In this document: positions 24,166-32,601 of the stretch, in pieces
How positions within the stretch are numbered: position 1 is the stretch's first letter
How the letters are laid out: every line of letters starts with the position of its first letter
Assembly: GCA_963826505.1 (NCBI GenBank)
Contig: CAWGXG010000008.1
Coordinates: forward strand, 186,001 to 250,000
Source: CAWGXG01 sp963826505
Lineage (GTDB): Bacteria; Chloroflexota; Anaerolineae; Aggregatilineales; Aggregatilineaceae
Length of the DNA stretch: 64,000 nt
Reading direction: 5' to 3'
Notes under the pieces: model-generated
What the model saw: the letters and a program-made list of their open reading frames with translations, nothing else
What the model was told of the DNA's origin: nothing
Databases searched by the model: none
Translations under genes and position numbers: made by a program

Positions 24166-25061
24166 TGGCACGTGTAGGATATATTGGACTGGGTCTGATG
24201 GGGTCCGGCATAGCGCGCAATCTGATGAAAGCTGGCCATACGCTGGTTGTGCACAATCGGAGCCGTGCGATCGTAGACCAGTTTGTGAGCGAAGGGGCGA
24301 CCGCCGCGACGTCGCCCAAAGAGGTGGCCGAGCAGGTCGATTTTGTGTTTACGAATCTGCCCGACTCGCCTGATGTCGAGCTGGTGGCTTTAGGGCCGCA
24401 GGGTATCCTCGAAGGTGCCCACCAGGGATTGATCGCCATCGACAACAGCACGATCAAGCCGGAGACCGCACGTAAAATTGCTGGCGAATTGGCGAAAGTA
24501 GGTGTGCTGACGCTCGATGCCCCGGTCAGCGGGGGCGACATCGGCGCGCGCGCAGGTACGCTGAGCATTATGGTCGGTGGTCCTAAAGAAGCCTATGACC
24601 GGACGCTTCCTCTGTTTGAGGCGATGGGCAAGGCGATCACCTGGGTCGGCGAGAGCGGCGCGGGCCAGATCGCCAAAGCCGCCAATCAAATCGTAGTGGC
24701 CGGAACGATGGTCGCCATGGCAGAGGCCTTGGTGCTGGCCCAGAAATCCGGTGTAGACCCGGCGCGCGTCGTGCAGGCAATCAGCCGGGGCGCGGCGCAG
24801 TGTTGGGCGCTGGACCATAAGCCGCAGAAGATTTTCGCGCGCGACCTGGGGCCGGGCTTCAAGGCGTACATGCAGGCCAAAGATTTGAAGATCGTGATCG
24901 ACACCGGGCGTACTTACGCCACGCCGCTTCCCTTGACGGCCGTGGCGCACCAGCTTTACGAAGCCATGATCGGCATGGGCAACGGCGAACTTGATAACAG
25001 CGCTGTAGTGACCGTGCTGGAAGCACTCGCCAATGTCATCGTCGGCGGCGAAGCCGGGTAG
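24165..25061 (+). CDS. 3-hydroxyisobutyrate dehydrogenase-family oxidoreductase (GarR/tartronate semialdehyde reductase-like)
   Basis: 298 residues of beta-hydroxyacid dehydrogenase. The N-terminal GYIGLGLMGSGIARNL dinucleotide motif, the substrate motif DAPVSGGDIGARAGTLSIMVGG, and the catalytic Lys in GQIAKAANQ are all present. Enzymes of this group reduce tartronate semialdehyde to glycerate or oxidise 3-hydroxy acids; the sugar-acid operon supports the former class (inference). Start and upstream stop overlap by one base. An intrinsic terminator follows. Confidence 0.92.
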   Translation: MARVGYIGLGLMGSGIARNLMKAGHTLVVHNRSRAIVDQFVSEGATAATSPKEVAEQVDFVFTNLPDSPDVELVALGPQGILEGAHQGLIAIDNSTIKPETARKIAGELAKVGVLTLDAPVSGGDIGARAGTLSIMVGGPKEAYDRTLPLFEAMGKAITWVGESGAGQIAKAANQIVVAGTMVAMAEALVLAQKSGVDPARVVQAISRGAAQCWALDHKPQKIFARDLGPGFKAYMQAKDLKIVIDTGRTYATPLPLTAVAHQLYEAMIGMGNGELDNSAVVTVLEALANVIVGGEAG

Positions 25062-25087
25062 GGTAATCGCAGGCTGGGCTAACCCTG

Positions 25088-25119
25088 GCGGGCGGCTGGC
25101 AGACAGTCGCCCGCTTTTT
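25088..25119 (+). terminator. Intrinsic terminator of the sugar-acid operon
   Basis: Stem GCGGGCG / CGCCCGC with an inner loop and five T. It lies 26 bases after the last gene of the operon. Confidence 0.85.
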
Positions 25120-25213
25120 GATCTGCTCACACCGCGCTAAGGCTGGTAAAATAGGCCGGTCAGGCTGTCGGGAATAGGATGTTACGCGTGGTCTTTCAGG
25201 GTGTGACGCTGCG

Positions 25214-25735
25214 ATGAGTGCCCGCTATCGTGTTCGCCAGGGGCTGCATGCGCTGGGCGCGCTGGTGCGTCCGGTCAATGACGCGCAAGCCGCGGAAATT
25301 CTCGCGCCGGAGCTGTATGCCTTGTACCGCCGGATGCGACGCTCCGAGCGGCAGCACAGCCTGCGTGTGCTACGCGATTTATTGGCGGAAGGTCACACTC
25401 AGCCCGATCTGCTGGCGGCAGCCCTGCTGCACGATGTCGGCAAGACTCAGGGGCGTTTCTCTCTACCGGAGAAAGTGGTGGTGGTGCTGGTCAGAGCGTT
25501 GGCTCCCGGGCTGTTTCAACGTTGGGGCAGCGCCGAGTCGGCACGCGGCTGGCGGCAGCCTTTCGCCGTCAGCGTGCAGCATCCAGCCTGGGGAGCTGAG
25601 ATGGCCGCCGCCGCGGGCGCGTCGCCCTTATTGGTCGAGCTGATCCGCCGCCACGCCGATCCATTACCTGTGCCACCCAAAACCGAAGCCGATCGCCTGC
25701 TGCGTTGGCTGCAAGCGGTCGATGACCGGAACTGA
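25214..25735 (+). CDS. HD-domain phosphohydrolase-like protein
   Basis: 173 residues with HD-superfamily metal motifs: RQHSLRVLRDLL, LLHDVGKTQGR (the HD pair), and a later H of SVQHPAWGAEMA / RRHADP. Such proteins hydrolyse nucleotides or phosphate esters. The substrate is unknown. The gene stands alone between a terminator and the next start about 100 bases later. Confidence 0.8.
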   Translation: MSARYRVRQGLHALGALVRPVNDAQAAEILAPELYALYRRMRRSERQHSLRVLRDLLAEGHTQPDLLAAALLHDVGKTQGRFSLPEKVVVVLVRALAPGLFQRWGSAESARGWRQPFAVSVQHPAWGAEMAAAAGASPLLVELIRRHADPLPVPPKTEADRLLRWLQAVDDRN

Positions 25736-25843
25736 TGCGGCGGCCCGGGCCAGCGCCAAAATCACCGTTTTGCTGCTGCATAGCGTAGAATAGAGTGCAG
25801 ACAACACGACCTTTTTCAGATCACGATCAATAAGGATATGACC

Positions 25844-26884
25844 ATGCAAGTGAATCTCAGCATCATCGGGCTGGACCGTATCAGCACGTCCTTTGCGCTG
25901 GCCCTCAAAGCATATCAGGAGCAGTCGAAGGGACAGCATACCTTCAATATTGTGGGCAGCGATCACAGCGGCGTAGCCATGAAAACGGCCCAAAAGCTCG
26001 GCGCTCTCGATAACTTCGATCGCAAACTGCTCAAAGCCGTGCAAAATGCCAATGTGGTGTTGGTAAACACGCCCGCCGCCCAACTCGCCGAGACCTACGA
26101 GCGTCTCGGCCCGGCGCTGAAACCGGGCACGGTTGTATTGGATATGACCCAACACAAAGGCACGGCGATCGATCTGAGCAAACAGTATTTCCCCAAGGAC
26201 GCAAACGGTGCGCCTCTGGTGTACCTGGTTGGCATTCTGCCCATCATCAACGCCCGGGAACTGTACGTCGCTGACAATTCCCCTGAAGCCGCTTCGGTCG
26301 ATTTGTTCGAGGATGCAGATGTGCTGCTCATGCCCGATCCGACCTGCCCCGGCGAGGCGATTGCGTTGGCGGAGGACCTGGCCAAACTGATCGGAGGCAG
26401 CGCCCGGTTCATGGATCCACAGGAGCACGACGGCCTGATCGCCGCGACTGAAGGGCTGCCCGCCCTGGTGGGAGCCGCGTTATTCTATGCTTTGCAGCAG
26501 TCCGAGGGCTGGCCAGAATTGCGCCGGATGGTGAATCCGAATTTGGCGCTGGCAACGTACGCTTTGCGCTCACAATCTCCCAACGATCTCCTGGTTGACT
26601 TTCTGGCCAATCGCGCCAATCTGCTGCGCAACCTCGAAGGGTTGGTCGCCGTGCTGAACCAGGTCGGCGAACTGCTAGCCGATGAGAACGACAAAGACGG
26701 CGAAGGCATCGACGCTTTCCTGTCGGTGGTGGGCAAGGAATGGGAAAAGTGGGATATCAAGCGCCACAGTGGCAAATGGGAAGACCGGCCCGAGGTCGAG
26801 ACGCTGCCGGGGCCGATGGGCTCTATGACGGGTTTCCTGACGATGACCCGGCGCAAGAAAAACCAGTCGGGAGATGAAGACTAG
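25844..26884 (+). CDS. Prephenate-dehydrogenase-like NAD(P)-binding protein
   Basis: About 346 residues. The N-terminal Rossmann part (VNLSIIGLDRISTSFALAL, NANVVLVNTPAAQLAET) and a helical C-terminal domain follow the prephenate dehydrogenase layout. The dinucleotide loop reads GLDRIS instead of GxGxxG, and the normal catalytic His motif is not obvious, so enzymatic activity as TyrA is doubtful. AAGGAT fits ATG 25844 better than ATG 25838. No aromatic amino acid genes are nearby. The gene is convergent with tRNA-Sec. Confidence 0.65.
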   Translation: MQVNLSIIGLDRISTSFALALKAYQEQSKGQHTFNIVGSDHSGVAMKTAQKLGALDNFDRKLLKAVQNANVVLVNTPAAQLAETYERLGPALKPGTVVLDMTQHKGTAIDLSKQYFPKDANGAPLVYLVGILPIINARELYVADNSPEAASVDLFEDADVLLMPDPTCPGEAIALAEDLAKLIGGSARFMDPQEHDGLIAATEGLPALVGAALFYALQQSEGWPELRRMVNPNLALATYALRSQSPNDLLVDFLANRANLLRNLEGLVAVLNQVGELLADENDKDGEGIDAFLSVVGKEWEKWDIKRHSGKWEDRPEVETLPGPMGSMTGFLTMTRRKKNQSGDED

Positions 26885-26910
26885 GACTAGGGGTTGCAGC
26901 AGGCAAAAGG

Positions 26911-27006
26911 CGGGAGTGTATGGGAGTCGAACCCACCGCGGCCCGCGCTGTGCGACCCGCCGCCGATTTTGAAGACCGGGAAGCCCACCGGGACTCATAC
27001 ACCCCC
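26911..27006 (-). tRNA. selC: tRNA-Sec (anticodon UCA)
   Basis: Read on the minus strand, the 96-nt RNA has the Sec-specific architecture. The acceptor stem is 8 bp (GGGGGTGT / ACACTCCC, one G-U) with discriminator G73. A D arm of 5-6 bp has a 4-nt CGGT loop. The anticodon stem CCGGT / ATCGG carries loop CTTCAAA with UCA at 26972-26970. A long GC-rich variable arm follows, then a T arm GTGGG / CCCAT with loop TTCGACT. CCA is not encoded (CCT follows). This molecule is charged with Ser, converted by SelA, and delivered by SelB. Its own promoter lies immediately upstream. Confidence 0.95.
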
Positions 27007-27012
27007 GGGCGA

Positions 27013-27042
27013 ACTATAGCGCACAAGTGCACGCCGTGGCAA
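27013..27042 (-). promoter_or_regulatory. selC promoter
   Basis: On the minus strand, -35 TTGCCA (27042-27037), an 18-nt spacer and -10 TATAGT (27018-27013) place the start point about six bases on, at the first G of tRNA-Sec. Spacing and start agree well with a sigma-70-type tRNA promoter. Confidence 0.8.
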
Positions 27043-27096
27043 GGGTGAATCTGGGTGTTGGAGCCGTGCTGCACACCTGATCCGGGAGACTTAGAG

Positions 27097-27312
27097 ATGC
27101 CGCTTGATATCCGCGTCGGTGACGTGGTACAGATGCGCAAAACGCACCCCTGTGGAAGCGATCGCTGGATGATCTACCGGGTTGGGGCTGATATTGGAAT
27201 TCGCTGCCTGGGGTGTAACCGCCGGGTGATGGTGCCGCGCCGCAAATTTGAACGCGGGATCAAGCGTGTGCTGCGCGAAAATAATCCTTCTTCCGGTGGA
27301 AGTGATGAGTGA
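27097..27312 (+). CDS. DUF951-family small zinc-ribbon-like protein
   Basis: 71 residues. The conserved core VGDVVQMRKTHPCGSDRW, a GADIGIRCLGCNR segment and VMVPRRKFERGIKR match DUF951. Three cysteines (one in HPCG, two in CLGC) could bind zinc. The function of this family is unknown. ATG 27097 with GGGAGA upstream is preferred to the earlier start at 27055. Confidence 0.88.
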   Translation: MPLDIRVGDVVQMRKTHPCGSDRWMIYRVGADIGIRCLGCNRRVMVPRRKFERGIKRVLRENNPSSGGSDE

Positions 27313-27373
27313 TGCAGGCTGTTGGTAATCGGCTGAGGTTGGCGCGCGGCTGTGCGCTTGGGGATGGGGCAGC

Positions 27374-28588
27374 ATGACGCGCAAGCGAGTCGTATTTTTG
27401 ATGTCTGATACGGGAAACGGGCACCGGTCGGCGGCCAACGCAATCCGCACGGCGCTAGACACGCGTTTTCCCGATGAATTTACAGTGGAGTTGGTCGACG
27501 TATTCCGGCGATATACGCCGTTTCCGTTCAACTGCCTGCCGGAGCTGTATCCGCGTTGGATCAGATGGTCCCCGCGCACGTGGGCAGCTGGTTACCGCTG
27601 GACTGATACGCCGCAGCGGGCACGCTGGATGATGTCCGCGCTCAACGCTCTCTGGCGGCCCGGATTGCGCCGTATGATCGCGGAACACCCGGCCGACGTG
27701 TACGTCAGCGTCCACGCGCTTTTCTCGCGGCCCGTGATGCAGATCCTGGCCCGCCAAGCGGCGATCCAACCGCGCCTGGTCACGGTGATCACCGATCTCG
27801 TCACCGCCCACGCGTTTTGGTACGAGAAACAAGCCGATCGCTGCCTGGTCCCTACATGGGCGGCATATGACCGGGCGGGTCTGTATGATCTTCAGCCGCA
27901 GCAGGTGCACATGACCGGCATGCCGATCGATCCGCGCTTTTCGGATGCATTGCTCGAGAAGCATGCCGCGCGAGCGCGCCTTCAATTGGATGCTTGCCTG
28001 CCTGCCGTGTTGCTGATTGGTGGCGGGGCAGGGATGGGCCCGGTATACCATACAGCCCTCGCATTGAACCAGCGTCGTTTGGAGCACCAGCTCATTGTTG
28101 TGGCCGGGCGCAATGAGGACCTGCGACGTAGACTTGCAGCGATCCATTGGAATCAACCCACGCTGATCTACCCGTTTGTAAACAATATGCCGGAATTGAT
28201 GTCAGCCGCGGATATTTTGGTTACCAAGGCCGGACCCGCCACGATCTGCGAGGCGTGTATAGCCGGACTGCCCATCATCGTGAGCAGCGCTGTTCCAGGG
28301 CAGGAAGACGGTAATGTGCGCTTCGTGGTGGAAAACGGAATCGGCGAATACGCGCCCGGCCCCGAGCGCGCGGCGGACGCTGTCGCCCGCTGGTTGGCCG
28401 AAGGACCGGCGCGGCTGAGCCAGCGCGCCCAGCGCGCGCACTGTTTGGGACGGCCCAGCGCGGTGTGGGCGATTGCCGATGAAATCCATTCCCAGGCTCA
28501 GGAAAGGGCAGCGCCCCCATATCCGCCGTGTGAATGTGCAGACGGACAAGCCCTGCCGTACATCCCCGGAGATGGGCTAGCTTTCTAG
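27374..28588 (+). CDS. MGDG synthase-type glycosyltransferase (processive diacylglycerol glucosyltransferase-like)
   Basis: 404 residues of GT28-type fold. The N-terminal half has the MGDG_synth motif LMSDTGNGHRSAANAI; the C-terminal half has the nucleotide-sugar site (LIGGGAGMGPVYHTALAL, then VTKAGPATICEACIAGLPI). It should transfer a sugar from UDP-sugar to diacylglycerol, making membrane glycolipids, at the cytoplasmic face. The stop overlaps the stop of convergent nadE by four bases. Confidence 0.9.
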   Translation: MTRKRVVFLMSDTGNGHRSAANAIRTALDTRFPDEFTVELVDVFRRYTPFPFNCLPELYPRWIRWSPRTWAAGYRWTDTPQRARWMMSALNALWRPGLRRMIAEHPADVYVSVHALFSRPVMQILARQAAIQPRLVTVITDLVTAHAFWYEKQADRCLVPTWAAYDRAGLYDLQPQQVHMTGMPIDPRFSDALLEKHAARARLQLDACLPAVLLIGGGAGMGPVYHTALALNQRRLEHQLIVVAGRNEDLRRRLAAIHWNQPTLIYPFVNNMPELMSAADILVTKAGPATICEACIAGLPIIVSSAVPGQEDGNVRFVVENGIGEYAPGPERAADAVARWLAEGPARLSQRAQRAHCLGRPSAVWAIADEIHSQAQERAAPPYPPCECADGQALPYIPGDGLAF

Positions 28589-29424
28589 CCGCTCCAGTCG
28601 CGAAGATACAGAAAATCATGCCCAATGCTGCGCGCGCTCAGTTTGGCGACATTGGGCATGGTGCGTTTGTAGTGATTCATGCGCACTTGCCGCCAGATTC
28701 GCTCGACAAATGGCCGTTCGAAGCCTTCCGCGACGACTTCATCCACAGTGTAACGCTCATCGACCAACAGAAATAGAATCTGATCGGCTAAGGCGTAAGT
28801 GAAGCCCAATTCGTCCTCGTCCGTTTGCCCAATCCACAAATCCGCTGAGGGGGGCTTATCGATAATCGGCTGGGGCACGCCCATCGCTTCTGAGAGCTGG
28901 CGGACCTGCGCCTTGTACAGATCGGTGATGGGCTGGACCCCGGCGGCATTGTCGCCGAAGATAGTGGTATAGCCGAGCAGCGTTTCGGTCTTGTTGCTGG
29001 TACCGAGCGGAAGTCCTCCGAAAACGGTCGATTGATCGTAGAGGACAACCATGCGGGTGCGCGCCATGATGTTACCCTGACGCAGTTTGGAGATGCCGGG
29101 GAAGCGCGCAAACAAGGGATCGACCATGGGCGTGATGTCGATCGTATCGCTGGGAATGCCCAGGGCATCGATCACCGCCTGAGCATGATCGAGGCTGTCT
29201 TGATTGGAGCTTTTGTAAGGCTGGCGCAGCGCCAGAACGTTGTCGGGGCCAAGCGCCTCGGCGGCCAGAAAGGCCACCAGCGCCGAATCGATCCCGCCGC
29301 TGAGATTGAGAATCGCGCGCTCGAACCCAATTTTGGCGACAGCGTCGCGCAGAAAGCTCACCAGAACGGTTCGGGCCAGATCGGTGTTGATGCGCAGGCG
29401 GGGCAAAATGTGAGTGGGCGGCAT
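28585..29424 (-). CDS. nadE: NAD+ synthase, ammonia-dependent
   Basis: 279 residues. The PP-loop ATPase motif LSGGIDSALVAF and downstream GTSNKTETLLGY, FGDNAAGVQPITDLYK and PPSADLW are those of NadE. It amidates deamido-NAD+ with ATP. No glutaminase domain is fused, so ammonia is the expected nitrogen source. ATG 29424 (MPPTHILPRL) has AGGAAA upstream; the frame to 29511 is not needed. Confidence 0.95.
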   Translation of the reverse strand: MPPTHILPRLRINTDLARTVLVSFLRDAVAKIGFERAILNLSGGIDSALVAFLAAEALGPDNVLALRQPYKSSNQDSLDHAQAVIDALGIPSDTIDITPMVDPLFARFPGISKLRQGNIMARTRMVVLYDQSTVFGGLPLGTSNKTETLLGYTTIFGDNAAGVQPITDLYKAQVRQLSEAMGVPQPIIDKPPSADLWIGQTDEDELGFTYALADQILFLLVDERYTVDEVVAEGFERPFVERIWRQVRMNHYKRTMPNVAKLSARSIGHDFLYLRDWSG

Positions 29425-29528
29425 GCTTTCCTGACTTTCATAAACAGACCGGCTGAAGTGTCTTTCAACCGGTCTCATGCGCTGGTTAACTCTGGGTGTT
29501 CCCCATTTCAAACGGCACGCCGATTCAC

Positions 29529-29855
29529 CTAATCGTGTGTCAGATGGTCGGCAGGCTGGCCGTGAGATAACTCGGCCTGTAAGGCAGTGATTTCCAACCT
29601 CAGGTCTTCAATCTGATCCGACATGTGCAGGATGATTTCCACACCGGCCAGATTGACTCCGAGATCTTGGGTCAGACGATTGATCTTGCGCAGCCGCTCG
29701 ACTTCGGCAGGTGAATAGAGCCGGATATTGCCATCGCTGCGTTGGGGCACGACCAGCCCCATCTGCTCGTAGTTGCGCAGGGTCTGGGGATGCAGATCGA
29801 CCAGCCGGGCAACGACGCCAATGGTATAACACGGTTCGTCTTGGGGAACCTGCAT
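29529..29855 (-). CDS. hspR: MerR-family heat-shock repressor HspR
   Basis: 108 residues. A MerR-type winged helix (YTIGVVARLVDLHPQTLRNYE, then SDGNIRLYS and VERLRKINRLTQDLGVNLAG) is followed by a short coiled-coil. HspR represses chaperone genes through HAIR elements and DnaK. It is the third gene of dnaJ-like / htrA / hspR, 37 bases after htrA, so it probably autoregulates that operon through the site at 32418-32438. Confidence 0.92.
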   Translation of the reverse strand: MQVPQDEPCYTIGVVARLVDLHPQTLRNYEQMGLVVPQRSDGNIRLYSPAEVERLRKINRLTQDLGVNLAGVEIILHMSDQIEDLRLEITALQAELSHGQPADHLTHD

Positions 29856-29892
29856 ACGCTGTCTAGCTCCGTTTCACTCTACCGCCACATGC

Positions 29893-31263
29893 CTAATTAT
29901 CGGGCCGTGTGCCCAGGGTGACATCCAGATCGAGCGTTTGATCGCCGCGTACGATCGTGAGCGTGACCACGTCACGCGGCGATGTGTTTTCCACAAGGTA
30001 GGCGAGCAAATCGTCAATACTGCGCACGGTCTTCCCATTGACGGCGACGATGATATCCGCATTGACCGGGATGGCCACGCCGCGCACGGTCTTGGTATCC
30101 GTTCCGGACTGCAACCCTGCATGGGCGGCGGGCGAATCGGGGAAGACTTCACTGACCAGAATGCCGGTGCGCGTCTTGAAGCCCATTTCATCTGCCAGGG
30201 CGGCCACGCTGTAGCCACCGTCTGTGACTGGGCTGGAAATGCCTAACCACGAATATTCTACCGCGCCGCCCGCGATCAACTGCGGTATGACGCGTTTGAG
30301 CGTGTTGACCGGCACGGCAAACGCGATTCCCTGAAATCCGCCGTTGTCGGTGCGGATAGCCGTATTGACACCGATCACGCGCCCGAACGAATCCAAAAGC
30401 GGCCCGCCGGAGTTGCCAGGGTTGACGGCCGCGTCAACCTGAATGATCGACGGGTTGCTGTATTGGTCATAGTTGGGATCCAGCAGACGGGCCGAGGGCA
30501 GGGAGCGATCGAGGGCGCTGACAATGCCCATCGTCATACTGCCTGCCAGCCCGAAGGGGTTGCCAATCGCAATGACGCGTTGGCCCACGTCCAGATCGTT
30601 GCTGTCCCCCAACTCGGCAGGGACCAGCGTGGTATGCGATGCGTCAACCTGGATCACGGCCAGGTCGCTGTAATCATCAATTCCCACCAGCGATGCGTTG
30701 GCGACATCACCGTCGGAAAACGTGACGAGGATTTCCTGCGCGTCGCGCACCACGTGGGCATTGGTGACGATGTGTCCCTTAGCATCAAACACGAACCCCG
30801 ACCCGCTGCTGTCGACGAAGTCCGTAATGGTTTGCGAGGTGGACACGATCTCAATGTTGACTACGCTGGGACTGACCCGGTAGTAGATATTCGTTAACAG
30901 ACGATATTCCGCGTCGGCATCATACACGACGTCGGCGCCGATAGGCGTGGGAGTCATGGCCTGCAAGGCGTCCGAGCCGGTCCAATCGCTGGGACGGTAG
31001 TTAGCATTGCGCAGATCGGCGGCAGAGGGCGGCGCGGGTTGTGGCCGCCCGTTGGTGATCTGCGGTTTGGCGGTGGCCTTCGGCATCAGGAAATAGCCCA
31101 CTGTTGTGAAGATCAACGCAACGATCAAGATCAGCGTCACAATGCCTAATGCTGCGCCGATCAACAGCCCAGTCCAGGTGCGTGACGCACCGTCAGCCGT
31201 ATCGTCTTCTGTCATCGGGTCGAAGTCGAACACAAACTGGTTGTCATCATCCTTCCAGCTCAT
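29893..31263 (-). CDS. HtrA/DegP-type membrane-anchored serine protease with PDZ domain
   Basis: 456 residues. One membrane helix (ALGIVTLILIVALIFTTVGYF) follows a short acidic cytoplasmic head. The trypsin-like domain outside carries the triad: His in TNAHVV, Asp in DYSDLAVIQVD, and Ser in NPGNSGGPLL. A C-terminal PDZ domain (GILVSEVFPDSPAAHAGLQ, VAVNGKTV) completes it. It degrades or guards misfolded exported proteins. Its location between dnaJ-like and hspR points to heat-shock control. Confidence 0.95.
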   Translation of the reverse strand: MSWKDDDNQFVFDFDPMTEDDTADGASRTWTGLLIGAALGIVTLILIVALIFTTVGYFLMPKATAKPQITNGRPQPAPPSAADLRNANYRPSDWTGSDALQAMTPTPIGADVVYDADAEYRLLTNIYYRVSPSVVNIEIVSTSQTITDFVDSSGSGFVFDAKGHIVTNAHVVRDAQEILVTFSDGDVANASLVGIDDYSDLAVIQVDASHTTLVPAELGDSNDLDVGQRVIAIGNPFGLAGSMTMGIVSALDRSLPSARLLDPNYDQYSNPSIIQVDAAVNPGNSGGPLLDSFGRVIGVNTAIRTDNGGFQGIAFAVPVNTLKRVIPQLIAGGAVEYSWLGISSPVTDGGYSVAALADEMGFKTRTGILVSEVFPDSPAAHAGLQSGTDTKTVRGVAIPVNADIIVAVNGKTVRSIDDLLAYLVENTSPRDVVTLTIVRGDQTLDLDVTLGTRPDN

Positions 31264-31359
31264 AAATCACATCCTTTTCAACGGTTTCAACATTGCGCTG
31301 ATGATCAAATGAGCAGCTGGCCCACAGCCAGATGACATCCCCGCCGCAACCAGGACACG

Positions 31360-32289
31360 TCATTCGGGTCGCAGCGAGCGCAGGTCCTCGAACAGCTTCT
31401 TTTCCTTGGCTGAGAGATCGGTCGGAACCTGAACCAGCACATGGGCATACAGATCGCCGAACACCGTCTTCTGACGCAGGTGGGGCATCCCTTTGCCGCG
31501 CAGCCGGATCGCCTGACCCGACTGGGTCCCCGGCTGGATCTTCAGACTGACCTGCCCATCCAAAGTCGGGACGTCGACGGTGCCGCCCAAGACGGCCACA
31601 TAGAGTGGAACCTTGAGATCGACGTGTAGATCGTTCCCCTCACGACGCAGAAGCGGGTGATCTAACACATTGACAATGACATCGAGGTCGCCAGATTGCC
31701 CACCGGCATAACCCGGTTCGCCCTGCCCGCGCAGGCGTACGCGCGTGCCATCGCGCGCGCCCGGCGGAATAGCCACGTCCAAGCGGCGTGATCCGATCTG
31801 AACAGTACGCGAGGTGCCGAAATAGGCATCCTCAAGCGTTATTTCGGCGATCACTTCCAGGTCTTGACCGCGTTCTGCGCGCCGTCCAGGGCGACGCTGC
31901 CCGCCCGTCGGCTGGCCCATCGTGCCGAAGATGTTGCGAAAGAAGTCCGAGAATATGTCCCCGGAGCCTGAATCATCCATGTAGTCCACGCGAAAACCTC
32001 CCGGTTGGCCGGAAGACCAGTTGGACCAATCGAAGCCACCAGGCTGGCCGCCCATACGCTGCCACTGCTGAAAACTGTGGCCGACCTGGTCATATTTGCG
32101 ACGTTTCTCGTCATCCGAGAGCACTTCATAGGCTTCGTTGATCTGTTTGAATTTTTCCTCGGCGTTTTTATCGCCGGGATTGACGTCTGGGTGATGCTGG
32201 CGTGCCAGACGACGATAAGCCTGACGAATGTCTTTCGTCGAGGCGGTACGGTCAACGCCGAGAACGGCATAGTAATCGGGGTAGTCCAT
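31360..32289 (-). CDS. DnaJ-type co-chaperone without zinc finger (CbpA-like)
   Basis: 309 residues. The J domain (DYYAVLGVDRTASTKDIRQA, then HHPDVNPGD with the HPD tripeptide) is followed by a Gly-rich linker (QPGGFDWSNWSSGQPGGF) and the two-part DnaJ C-terminal peptide-binding domain. The CxxCxGxG zinc repeats of DnaJ are absent, so it is the CbpA type. It stimulates DnaK. It heads the htrA-hspR operon with a HAIR-like site upstream. Confidence 0.93.
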   Translation of the reverse strand: MDYPDYYAVLGVDRTASTKDIRQAYRRLARQHHPDVNPGDKNAEEKFKQINEAYEVLSDDEKRRKYDQVGHSFQQWQRMGGQPGGFDWSNWSSGQPGGFRVDYMDDSGSGDIFSDFFRNIFGTMGQPTGGQRRPGRRAERGQDLEVIAEITLEDAYFGTSRTVQIGSRRLDVAIPPGARDGTRVRLRGQGEPGYAGGQSGDLDVIVNVLDHPLLRREGNDLHVDLKVPLYVAVLGGTVDVPTLDGQVSLKIQPGTQSGQAIRLRGKGMPHLRQKTVFGDLYAHVLVQVPTDLSAKEKKLFEDLRSLRPE

Positions 32290-32417
32290 GGTGGCTTGTT
32301 CCTCAGTCGCTTGTTATAGAATGTACACTATCACCAGAAATCGCGGTAAATTGCGTTACAGATCACCAATAAAGAAGACGCAACCCATCGTAATGATAGT
32401 CTGCAACGATTCTAGAA

Positions 32418-32438
32418 CTTGAGTCGATCAGAGTCAAC
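32418..32438. promoter_or_regulatory. HAIR-like HspR operator in the 310-bp intergenic region
   Basis: CTTGAGT, seven bases, AGTCAAC. The left half matches the HAIR half-site exactly and the right half matches five of seven (ACTCAAG expected). It lies 129 bases upstream of the dnaJ-like gene whose operon encodes HspR. The rest of 32290-32601 is AT-rich, with no gene seen; a TACAAT -10-like box at 32561 may serve the plus-strand DUF2207 gene. Confidence 0.55.
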
Positions 32439-32601
32439 CTAATTTAGTCTTTTCTTAGGAATAATTTATGATGCAAAGCCGGAACAGCGTGCCAAACGTG
32501 CGTGTAACGCGTGGCCGAGCAGACCATTCGGGACCGCGTGCGGCGGGGCCGTCGATCCGCTACAATAGAAGGCATTGGCTTAAGTGATTGCGAGAGGAAT
32601 C

